A stretch of 64,000 bases of DNA from Mesostigma viride (taxonomy: Eukaryota; Streptophyta; Mesostigmatophyceae; Mesostigmatales; Mesostigmataceae). The notes below the pieces were generated by a model. That model searched no databases, had not been told where the DNA came from, and saw nothing but the letters and a program-made list of their open reading frames with translations. The position numbers and the translations under genes are program-made. Where the stretch lies: NCBI GenBank assembly GCA_009746045.1, contig RPFO01000115.1, positions 1,411,234 to 1,475,233 of the forward strand. Direction: 5' to 3'. Shown here in pieces: positions 33,232-42,704 of the stretch (the first letter of the stretch is position 1; the number at the start of each line of letters is the position of its first letter).

Positions 33232-36200
33232 CTACTCAACAGGTCTCTTCTTGGCCAAGTTCGTGAGCCGTTTCTCGACGTCTGTCGGAATGGTCAAGAT
33301 GGCCTGGCGATTGTTAGCTGGGTTGACAACAATGGTGTGTTCGAACCCCGCGTCCATGCACAGGTAGCAATTGACCAAGTTTGGCTGTTCAGCTTGCGCA
33401 TCGGCGTCCATTTTGAACATCGTCGCCATACCCGGAAATCTGTCCCAGTAGCGCACCCCCACCACCCATTGTCCCTTACGGAACAACTCCCTATCGACCT
33501 TGCCGTTTCTGTCGGCCACTCGCCTCACGAAAGTAGCGGCCACCTGATAAGGCTCCTGCAAGACTTCCGCTAGCCAATATGGATGATCTGGATCGTGGGA
33601 CTCATCACCAGAGTAGGACTCGACGGCAAAAATGTCTCGCAGCTTCAGTCTCCTTCCCATCATCGTCCTCTCTGCCTGTAGTCTGTTCAGTCGCGTCCCT
33701 GCGTGCCCCCCTTGTCCGTTTGGGTTCCTTTGCACTGGCTCCCCCAGTTTGTGGAGCTTCATCCGAGCACCTCCCACATTCCAGCCGTCCATGTCGGTCC
33801 ACTCCTTTCGACAATCCCACCACCTTTCCTCGGCGCACGCACCGCCACAATAGCAGGAATACTGGCGCAGCATTAAGCGCGTCACATTCGACTTGTCCAT
33901 GCGCCACCAGTGCGCCTTCTTCACTCCTTTGATTTCGCCGCGCCCTGGGCTGTAAGGAAGCACCTGCGCGTCGAAGACAAGATTTGCACAAGGGAAAGTT
34001 GAAGTTACGAGACCATCGAGCTAGTTGTGTTTTATTAAGCACTCCTGATCGCCAGGACTCCAAGAACGCCCTAGAAACGACGGCCGGCGTAACTATTCCC
34101 TGAACGAGGACTGTACACTTAATTACCTCGGGGAACTCGAAGAAGTTACGCCTGGTCGTTGTGGTCCCGCCCACCGCCCCCGACGCCAGATTCTCCACCA
34201 ACTGGGCGGCCGTCTGTTTGTCCTGGTTCTCTTCCCTGATGTGCCACCTCCTCAACATGCACTTCACAGTCCCACCAGCTCCATCCACCTCCCCCTTTCC
34301 GTGCTGCTCCCCAAAGTAATTCCACTCAAATGACTCCAGGTGCGGATCCTCCGTCAGCAGCCGGGCCACTTCCGCGATCACATTCCTTGACTTGAACTGC
34401 ATGGAGCAATTGTCCGACCACCCAATGAAGCGCTTCACCTCTACCCCTTCTGACCGTAGTGTCGCCAGGATTTTGAGGATAGCAAAACGGAGGGCCCGCC
34501 CGTCCCTTTTCATTCCGCCCTGTCCGATGAAGTGAAACTCCCTTCTCACGACCTTTCCCGACGCTGGATCCAAGTAGCGCACGATCCAGGGCATAAGGAC
34601 GAATGTGACTGGATGCCAATACTGTGCTTGGAGATTGTGATAGGTGTAAGACTGGTAGTTCTCGGCGTAATCTGTGTGGCATACAAGGTCCCCCACCCGC
34701 ATCCTTGAGAGACATTCCTTGGAGGCGTCCGCTTGCCACCACGCGTTGAAGCAATGCTGGATGAAGTCCGGCCACTTGTCCACAATTGCCTCCTTTAGCT
34801 CCGTTGGTGTGGACTTGACGTCGACTTGCGTCAATCGCTGCCCACCAGCCTTTGCGATCTCGTCACAGTCGTCCTGCATATGCGCAGTGTGCACATACAG
34901 AAAAGACATCAACTTCGACCCACCAATGACCTGTAGAAAGAAAAAAGACAGGACCTCAGGAAAAATTGAAAAAGAAACGCCTTGGGGCGCAACCACTCCA
35001 CTAAAAATTACCTCTGGCCCAAGAACTTCAGGAAACATTGCAAAAGAAACGCCTTGGGGCGCAACCACTCCACTAAAAATTACCTCTGGCCCAAGAACCG
35101 CACCCGGCGGCACATCCTGCATCTCGTATCTGGTCCATGAAATCAGGTGGTTGGAAGCCTCCTCCCGTTCGCATAACATGAAGTTCCGAATTCCACACTT
35201 GGGAGCCAGGCAAGTGCCCAACACACAAGCCTTACGCCGGATCGAGCAAACCCCCAACTCCTCGCCCAGGTCATGATCGGGCACCCCTTCCTCGTCGTCC
35301 AGCACCCTCCCATGCATGGGCAGATCCTCAAGTTCGCCCTGAAAAGGCTGAACCTGCGGCCGCGACGACCCCACAGACGACCTCGAACCTCCCCCCTCCC
35401 TCATCCCCTCCACCTCACAAGTAAACTTGTTCACCCACTCTGTCGTGTGAGTGGCTTTGAAAATGGAACATGTGGGCACGGACGACCCCACGTCGAGCTG
35501 GCTACCATGATCGCACGCGTGGCATTCAGGTCCGCACTCGCATCTGGCATGAAAAGTTGCACGAAATTTGGCCAACCCCCCAACCATGGACTGCATGGTA
35601 GTGTGGTGCTGGCATGCGCACAAGTTCCGCATTTTCCACCGCCCCTTGACGCATGCGGGCATATGCTTGCAAAAAGTAGTGTATCCCACATGAACTGTGC
35701 TCTTCTGATTCGTGCGTAGCATTGACATCCCTGCCTCCGTCTCCAAAATCACCTGATTTCCCCCCCTCACACCCTCCTCTCCCTCCCCCCCCCCCTCCCT
35801 ACTGTCCATCCGCCGCGGTGGCTTCAACTCCGGATGGCGGGAAATGAACACTTCGTAAATCTTCGACTTGGAGACAGTATAGTAGCGCGCACCCTCCGAA
35901 AACGCTAGTGTATGTTTGTAATCCTTTCTGGTCCATTCACAATGAACATCCTTCATGTTCGGAGACGCCCGCGTCAAGTTATCATCCCTCCAGCACGCTT
36001 GTATCAGGGCAATGACTTCCGTCGGAAGCTCGTCTTTCCTCCTCCTCCTCTCTGGCGCACTCATCAAAAGGTCGTCCTCCCCTTCTTCCATTCCATCCCT
36101 GTGACCCCGAACAGTTGCGACAAAGCGCCTGTCAATCCCGAACGCGCGCTCCACAATCCTGTCCGGGACGCCCTCCATTGCCTTCGTAACAAGTCCACAC

Positions 36201-36715
36201 AAGGCCCACCTAAGCCCACGATCCTTCTCAGATGTTCCCAAGTCGCCAAAAGCCTTCTTGATGTTATCCCGAAGAGATTCCGCCCAATTTTCAGGAAGCC
36301 CGCCGTCACAGTTCTTCCTCTTCTTAATGCCGTTGCTCTCCGCCACCATGGCATTTAGTCTTGAAGCTGCGCAAGACAGAACCTCCGCGCTCATCTCTGG
36401 CGTCCTGTGGTTGTTTGCTTTCACGCGTTCCGCCATGATAGGAAAGATGTCATTGGCAATTTTGTACCCCTTGTTCTCGATGTACTTGTCGCTCCAGAGA
36501 CCGCGAAGTGCAGGCTCCCGGTCGTCATTGGACAAGGGACGCGAACCGTCGGAAACGGCCCCCCGCCCCGATCGCGCCATCAGACTTTGGTCAGACGGCA
36601 GCTGATTTTTTTCGCCTCTTAATCCCGCGGCACCGAAAGCCCTGAGGATGAGTAATGATAAATAATCACCATTAAAGACACGACGAAAACGATGGGCATC
36701 AAACAAGAACGACAA
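33232..36715 (-). CDS. DDE-type transposase-like protein, three exons
   Basis: Exons 35084-36715, 34127-34930 and 33232-33963 join in phase 0 to about 1055 residues. The first intron is 153 bp and open in frame, so it could also be retained. The actual start may be the Met at 36580 (MARSG). The middle has a Cys/His-rich stretch (CACQHH, CECGPECHACDHG). The C-terminal part has HTDYAENYQ, GWSDNCSMQFKSRN and FGEQHGKGEVDGAGGTVK, with acidic residues spaced like a DDE/RNase H-fold catalytic core. A SDNC-x2-Q[FY]K ... HGKG-x2-DG motif set recurs in uncharacterised, probably transposon-derived metazoan proteins. The superfamily cannot be named. The last exon (WWRMDKSNVTRLM, SHDPDHPYWLAEVLQEPYQV) resembles a chromatin-type module, but that is a guess. 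No stops or frameshifts, so it may be active. Terminal inverted repeats were not found. Confidence 0.7.
33964..34126 (-). other. Intron of transposase-like gene with hairpin motif
   Basis: Donor GAG|GTAATTAAG, acceptor GCGCAG|GTG, 163 bp. It contains GTTACGCCGGCCGTCGTTT (34075-34093 on the plus strand as its complement). The same motif occurs six times in the upstream repeats at 36726-37280. Confidence 0.7.
34931..35083 (-). other. Intron of transposase-like gene formed around a 72 bp tandem duplication
   Basis: Donor CCAGAG|GTAATTTTT, acceptor TTTCTACAG|GTC, 153 bp. A 72 bp segment including the donor is tandemly duplicated, so a second potential donor lies at about 35011. Each copy holds the hairpin GTTGCGCC-CCAA-GGCGTTTC. 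Confidence 0.6.
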
Positions 36716-36725
36716 GCGTCATTAA

Positions 36726-37280
36726 TAACGCCGGCCGGCGCAACTGGATACATGTAAACCATACAAAAGTGATTTTATGAAACACATACAGTTTGTCATT
36801 AATAACGACGGCCGGCGTAACTCGGGCGCAATTAAAAACCATTAAGAAGCAACTCAGGATATGCAGGCAGAAATCCTTCAGGTGTAAAAAAGATGTACAA
36901 ACACACTTTTGGTAATGGGGCCTGATTGCGCAACTGCAAGATACCATTGGAAACGCCGGCCGGCGCAACTGGATGCATGTACATAAACCATACAAAAGTG
37001 ATTTGCACAAAACCCCTACAATTTGTCATGAGTAACGACGGCCGGCGTAACTCGGTTGCATTTGAAAACCACAAAGAAGCAACTCAGGTAGTGAAGGCGG
37101 AAATCCCAGAGGTGATAAAATGTTTACCAACACAAAATGTTGATAAGCGTGCAAGCTTTTGCAAGTGCGCGCAAGATACCATTGGAAACGCCGGCCGGCG
37201 CAACTGGAACACCAAAACAAAAAACTTGATTTGCACGAAACCCATTCAGTTCGTCATGGATAACGACGGCCGGCGCAACT
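36726..37280. repeat. About 230 bp tandem repeat with palindromic core, upstream of transposase-like gene
   Basis: Two motif types alternate: AACGCCGGCCGGCGCAAC at about 36727, 36952 and 37187, and AACGACGGCCGGCGYAAC at about 36804, 37034 and 37262. Unit length is 225-235 bp, about 2.5 copies. Each pair is about 76 bp apart. This lies immediately before the transposase start and could be subterminal transposase-binding repeats or a promoter array; neither is shown. A 149-codon plus-strand frame (36926-37375) is a product of the repeat. Confidence 0.75.
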
Positions 37281-37299
37281 TCATGGCACTCACCACTTT

Positions 37300-39609
37300 C
37301 ACCAAATGCCATGTCGCCATTATATTGAGGAAAGCGAAGTATGCCCACTTGAAGCTGTGGTCTGCAGAACATTGACACAAAATATGCATGGTATTTCAAG
37401 CAATGAATGCTATGTGTCAGGCATCAATGTCTTTATTGTATCCAAATGTGGTTAGGACGGAGGTTTACATTGGTTGCTATTTTAAGACAATGGCGTATAA
37501 CCAAACATTGCACACACTCAAGAGTGTACTTATGCTGAACTGGAAAGGAACATTAAACCCCAATAAGGTAGATATTTTTCTTTTACATTTTAATTTTTTA
37601 TATACTACTTTATATAATATATATATTATATTATATTATATATATGCTATATTATGTTATATGAAATAACATTAAAATTAACATAAAATTAAAATTATAT
37701 ATTAATTATAGTATATTATATAATTTATATTATATATTATATTCACGATGCTCTGTGTATTAATGACATATCAGACACACCTACATCACATCGCCTTGAT
37801 GTTTCCGTTGTATGGGTCCGGTCGGGCGTTGGTAGCTGGTCGACAACAATTCTACATTTCCTAAAAAAAAATGCGACCGTGCCTACATTCGAAGGCGCGC
37901 TGTGGCTGACCTGAACTATCGGTGAACACCTCGGCGTCACTTGACCGGCCTAGGTTGACATTTCGGCAGAGTAACGCTGCTTAAAGGATCCTTGCGTAGT
38001 TCGCGCGATTTGGCTCTTTATATATGTTTTTGGAGACGACGAGCAAGCATCCGATTGGTCAGCCAATTCCTGTCCAGTCCTCGGACAGTGTCCAATCCGG
38101 TGCTTGGGATCCAGAAAACGTGCTCGAGCCTGGCCACTCTGTCGCGGGCGCCGCGCTAGTGGCGTCGCGCCCAAACCTGACCAGGCCATAGGAAAGGGCG
38201 GGGGCGAATGCAAGAATTATTGTTATATCCTGACCTGTCCTGGGGAAGGTCCGGGGCGAATGCAAGAATTAATATACCTGCGTATGCAACCAACACGGCC
38301 GATCCACATACATAATCCGACTGAGCTGGACGGTACGGACCAAATTTCGGTGCAAATTGAGGCCCAAAAGCTATGTCGGCATGGTGCGCGCACCCCTTGC
38401 GGTAGGGGCCATGGCGACTGCCTTTAGACGAAACGTGACAAATCTGGCACGCGGAAAGCAGAAATGCTCGATTGTTGGAGAAAATTAGTTACTGATTCTA
38501 ATTTATGGCGGGATGGTTGCGATCTATAATGTCGCGGGCTTTTTTTCTTTGCCATCGGCAGGGGGGGTCCGGCCTGAATTTCTGTCGGGATGAATAAAGT
38601 ATATTGGATGCCTGCCGGGTTGATTGTCGATTGTTGCCAGTTTTGATGGTCGTAAGGAAAGCTAGTTTAATGATGTTTCTAAAGCCGTAAAAATTCCCGC
38701 TGCTATCTTTACCTTTCCCGTCATTTTGCGGTAAGATAACATTAGCCCTGCGCGATGCGTACTGCCCAACCACTCCATGAAAGGGTGGACTTTCTTGTGC
38801 GCCTGGGCACGAATAAATGCCCGTTATGGTACGTTCTTGTGTTAAACGTCTTAAGCTTGCGTTTTCCTGCTTTCTTACCTCGTTGAGCGTAAGCTTTTTG
38901 CCTTCTTTCCGGCCAGATGCAGCCAGAAAGTTGCGGGTCCTGGCGCTGCATCGCTGGATTCCTGGGTGTCTTTTAGCTAGTTAATCGTCTGTGACGTGGC
39001 TGGCTTTCTGCAGCGCGTGGCCCGCAACCTGTCGGGAAGGTGTAATGCTTTTATTTCCATGCTTCTCTGAAATTTCTTTTGCTTTATAGACAGTTGTGTT
39101 CGAGGAAATTCACGCGGTCTTCCTAAGCAGCGGCATCATTTTCCCCAGACACTGACGAGCTGGCACCTGTCTCCTAAAGAGAGCGGCTCGTGCTTGTTAG
39201 AAAGGAGGCAGTGTGCATTTTGCGGGACACAATGCTTTGGTGGCACATGCGTCAGGTAGGCTGTTCCAATGGTCTCTTCACCTTTCCCACTGAGTAAATG
39301 TTAGCATTTGTCATGCTAACCAGAGCAGCTAGCCACAGGTTGGCTGGATAAAAAGTCAGCTTATTTTCTCTTTATATACTGCGTGTGTGGTCCTCCACGT
39401 GTCCGGCTTGTTGGGCATTTTGGAAGAGGGTTTATAATGTGTTGTTGGGTGGAACAACTTGGTTGTTGGCACAAAATCACACATTATTAGCCTGAGATAG
39501 GCATGACATATGCTGCTCAGGCGTGTCGTCCTACCAGCCTTGTTGTTAAGGGTAGACTCACAAGGCTGGCTGTGCCGATGGAGGGGTGGGGCGTGCTAGC
39601 CCCCCCCAC
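37300..39609. other. AT-rich and mixed sequence, no gene seen
   Basis: A strongly AT-rich block lies at 37575-37745. The phrase GGGCGAATGCAAGAATTA occurs twice at about 38200-38270. Frames are short and without domains. No tRNA or clear promoter found. Confidence 0.45.
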
Positions 39610-39892
39610 ACCCACGCATGCATGCTAGCCCACCCCCACACCCACGCATGCATGCTAGCCCCGGCCCCGGCCCCCCACACCCACGCATGCATGCTAGCCC
39701 CCCCCACACCCACGCATGCATGCTAGCCCACACTCACACCCACGCATGCATGCTAGCCCACCCCCACACCCACGCATGCATGCTAGCCCCCCCCACACCC
39801 ACGCATGCATGCCAGCCCCCCCCACACCCACGCATGCATGACAGCCCCCCCACACACCCACGCATGCATGCTAGCCCCCCACACACACCCAC
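39610..39892. repeat. Minisatellite with CACGCATGCATGCTAGC core, left part
   Basis: About eight units of roughly 30-38 bp, each with CACGCATGCATGC(T/C)AGCC followed by a C-run and CACACCC. The array is continued at 42239-42450 after the palindromic insertion. Confidence 0.9.
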
Positions 39893-40287
39893 AGTTACGT
39901 TAAATAGTGCCGGAACCTTTTGCCGCCTGAGGCAAATCGGTCCGTAACACTATTTTGCCCGGAATAACCACTTCCGAGCACCCAAGTTCATTCGGCCGAA
40001 TTAACTTGGGTGCTCGGAAGTGGTTATTCCGGGCAAAATAGTGTTACGGACCGATTTGCCTCAGGCGGCAAAAGGTTCCGGCACTATTTAACGTTAAATA
40101 GTGCCGGAACCTTTTGCCGCCTGAGGCAAATCGGTCCGTCACACTATTTTGCCCGGAATAACCACTTCCGAGCACCCAAGTTCATTCGGCCGAATGAACT
40201 TGGGTGCTCGGAAGTGGTTATTCCGGGCAAAATAGTGTGACGGACCGATTTGCCTCAGGCGGCAAAAGGTTCCGGCACTATTTAACG

Positions 40288-40429
40288 TAACTAAAACCTG
40301 GCCTCGTGGAGGGGGACGAAGAGCCCGAGACATCCGCCTAGGCCGCTGAGCACGCACCACTAAATGCGCCGGAGCTGCCTCAGTGAGGATTCGAACCCCT
40401 GACCTCCAAGGTGCACGGGTTTTAGTTAC
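40288..40429 (-). repeat. tRNA-like module t, reverse copy
   Basis: Reverse complement of 41895-42033. On the minus strand it carries GGTCAGGGGTTCGAATCCTC, an exact B-box (GGTTCGAATCC), followed by ACTGAGGCAG. The T-arm folds (AGGGG-TTCGAAT-CCTCA, one end mismatch). Confidence 0.65.
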
Positions 40430-40557
40430 GTTAAATAGTGCCGGAACCTTTTGCCGCCTGAGGCAAATCGGTCCGTCACACTATTTTGCCCGGAATAACC
40501 ACTTCCGAGCACCCAAGTTAATTCGGCCGAATTAACTTGGGTGCTCGGAAGTGGTTA

Positions 40558-41812
40558 ATTAATTAATAAGCACGTGACTGCGTCACGTGGGTGCCAATAC
40601 AGAGTAAAGGAACCTTCAACCCTATATACACAGTGAGAAGGAGGGAGGGCGCCCTAGCTTCTCTCACTGCCGCAGGTGGGCAGGCCACAGAGCGCTCTCT
40701 CCACGGCATGGTGCCGGGGCGCAACACTGTGGGTGCAATACAACCAGTGCAATACCATAGGTAGGCTGACGCATAGCTTATGCTACAAATGTGAGGTGGG
40801 CTCAAGACGTCGGCTAATTAAGGCGCAAGCTGATGGCCACAAGGTGCCAGAGCTAATTGAAGGTACTATAACGCTGTGCGCTAATATCGTTTCAAGTGCT
40901 GTAATGCCTAAGCTATCCCATCATCGATTGCCCCCATCTAGACAACTAGCTGGAGTGCTCTATCCCGGGGAAGCCCGGGGGGGCTTCCACAGTTTCTTGT
41001 TGACGTAGAGGTCCCCGCCCCGCCAGTACACTTGGGGCTTCTCGGGGTTGGTCTTGTGGCGGATGTAGTCGGGCCACTGATCGCGGCGTTGCTGCTGCTG
41101 GGCTGGCGTCAGGTCGTCGTCAAGCGACCAGGAGGTGTCCACCAGCTTCTTGCGGCGAGAGAGGAACCGAACTCGGGCTGTGATGTCGCTGAAGGTGAGG
41201 ACCACTGGAGGGGGCCCAGCCTTGGCCCGTGGATGGGGCAGGCGGTAGGCGCCCTGCAGTATCGCACCTGGCAGCTGCATGCGCGCCAAGAGCTGTTTCT
41301 TCAGCTCGTCGAGAAGAGAGTCTGGGGTCTCCTCCGGCAGCATGTCGAAGCGCCTGAGGATGACCCGGCAGCGGCGACGGTCGCGGTCAGCGGCCTCGCG
41401 GCGCGTGTCTTCCAGCTCCTGGAGCTTGGTGGTGATGGCGGTCGTGGTAGAGGATGCCTGGCTCTTGAGCAGGTCCGCCCAGGAGGCGCGAGTCGAGGGG
41501 TCATCACTAGCCCTACCAGCAGGTTGGGCGGCGATGGTGGCCGTTCGCTCGGCGATCTCGGGGACCTGCGTGGCCAGGGCGTCTACCTTGGCGGCAACTG
41601 CCTCAAGTTTCACGGTGCCTTGGCCGACTCGGCCTTCCACCTGGTTAAGGCGGGTGGTCACAGTGGCTGTGGCCTCGGAAACTTTGGTGGCAATGTGCTC
41701 TTGCGTAGCAGTAAACTGAGGCTGGAGCTTAAGGGCGACTCTGGCTTTGTTGACCTTGGCCGAGAGAGTGTTGAGTGGGCCGTCAGGCGCGTTCAGGGCG
41801 GCGAGCCCTGAA
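40558..41812 (-). mobile_element. 5'-truncated ORF1-only retroposon with 12 bp target duplication
   Basis: Flanked by CGGAAGTGGTTA at 40546-40557 and 41813-41824, inside palindrome P3. On the minus strand an ORF1 frame open from the very 5' junction ends at 40960. A 3' UTR of about 370 bp, the CACGTGAC...GTCACGTG hairpin and a TTATTAATTAATT tail follow. There is no reverse transcriptase frame. Confidence 0.82.
40960..41812 (-). CDS. Retroposon ORF1-like protein, N-terminally truncated
   Basis: An open frame of about 283 codons from the insertion junction to the stop at 40960-40962. It parallels the 340-residue protein at 30024-31046: WADLLK, then RRCRVILRRFDMLPEETPDS, PVVLTFSDITARVRFL, LDDDLTPAQQQQRRDQWPDY and VYWRGGDLYVNKKLWKPP. 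An upstream Gln/Ala-rich segment with regularly spaced leucines and valines could be a coiled coil. Protein similarity with clear DNA divergence shows two distinct subfamilies that both kept this frame. It was probably a nucleic-acid-binding chaperone; the function is inferred from LINE ORF1 proteins. It has no start codon of its own. Confidence 0.6.
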
Positions 41813-41894
41813 CGGAAGTGGTTATTCCGGGCAAAATAGTGTTACGGACCGATTTGCCTCAGGCGGCAAAAGGTTCCGGCACTATTTAACGTAA

Positions 41895-42033
41895 CTAAAA
41901 CCCGTGCACCTTGGAGGTCAGGGGTTCGAATCCTCACTGAGGCAGCTCCGGCGCATTTAGTGGTGCGTGCTCAGCGGCCTAGGCGGATGTCTCGGGCTCT
42001 TCGTCCCCCCTCCACGAGGCCAGGTTTTAGTTA
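41895..42033 (+). repeat. tRNA-like module t, forward copy
   Basis: TAAAACCCGTGCACCTTGG, then GGTCAGGGGTTCGAATCCTC, ACTGAGGCAG and a GC-rich remainder to GAGGCCAGGTTTTAG. TGAGGCA could pair with TGCCTCA in the adjoining palindrome arm about 85 bases upstream, which would form an acceptor stem, but the D-arm does not fold well. Confidence 0.6.
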
Positions 42034-42238
42034 CGTTAAATAGTGCCGGAACCTTTTGCCGCCTGAGGCAAATCGGTCCGTAACACTATTTTGCCCCGCC
42101 GGAATAACCACTTCCGAGCACCCAAGTTAATTCGGCCGAATTAACTTGGGTGCTCGGAAGTGGTTATTCCGGGCAAAATAGTGTTACGGACCGATTTGCC
42201 TCAGGCGGCAAAAGGTTCCGGCACTATTTAACGTAACT

Positions 42239-42450
42239 CCCACGCATGCATGCCAGCCCCCATACACACCCACGCATGCATGCCAGCCCCCCCCACACTT
42301 ACGCATGCATGCTAGCCCCCCACACACACCCACGCATGCATGCCAGCCCCCCCACACACCCACGCATGCAGGCTAGCCCCCCCCCACACCCACGCATGCA
42401 TGCCAGCCCACCCCCACACCCACGCGTGCATGCCAGCCCACCCCTAGCTT
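42239..42450. repeat. Minisatellite with CACGCATGCATGC core, right part
   Basis: About six units continuing the array of 39610-39892. Confidence 0.9.
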
Positions 42451-42704
42451 GAGCGTGCTTGTAAAGTTTTTGCATGGTTTATTAAAATGAGTGGAATATG
42501 TATTTATTGCATTAAATGTTAATTTTATCATGAATGAAAATGGTCAACATTGCCGAAGTGCCCCTAAATTGCTCAATATTGTGTGCTCAAGAATTCAATG
42601 AGGATTGTCATCATGGAAACCCGCACAAATTCACGATTCCGGGCATGCATGTGAAAGTATCAAGAACAATTTTCAATTAAGAATGGTATCTCATTGTTCC
42701 ATGA

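Larger units (their letters stand above)
39893..42238. mobile_element. Compound palindromic (foldback) transposon
   Basis: The element begins AGTTACGTTAAATAGTGCCG and ends with its complement, and is flanked by CCCAC (39888-39892 and 42239-42243) inside the minisatellite. It is built from near-perfect palindromes of about 190 bp: P1 39893-40087, P2 about 40090-40287, P3 interrupted (40430-40557 plus 41813-41894), and P5 about 42034-42238. Two copies of a 140 bp module t lie between them in opposite orientation. The retroposon at 40558-41812 inserted later into P3. No transposase is encoded. Confidence 0.8.

Noticed and set aside
36926-37375. 149-codon plus-strand gene
   Set aside because: The frame consists of the 230 bp repeat; its repeated NDGRRN words come from the palindromic motif, and no domain is visible.
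41895-41960. Complete tRNA gene spanning palindrome arm and module t
   Set aside because: The T-arm and a possible acceptor stem form, but no D-arm or anticodon stem can be drawn convincingly.
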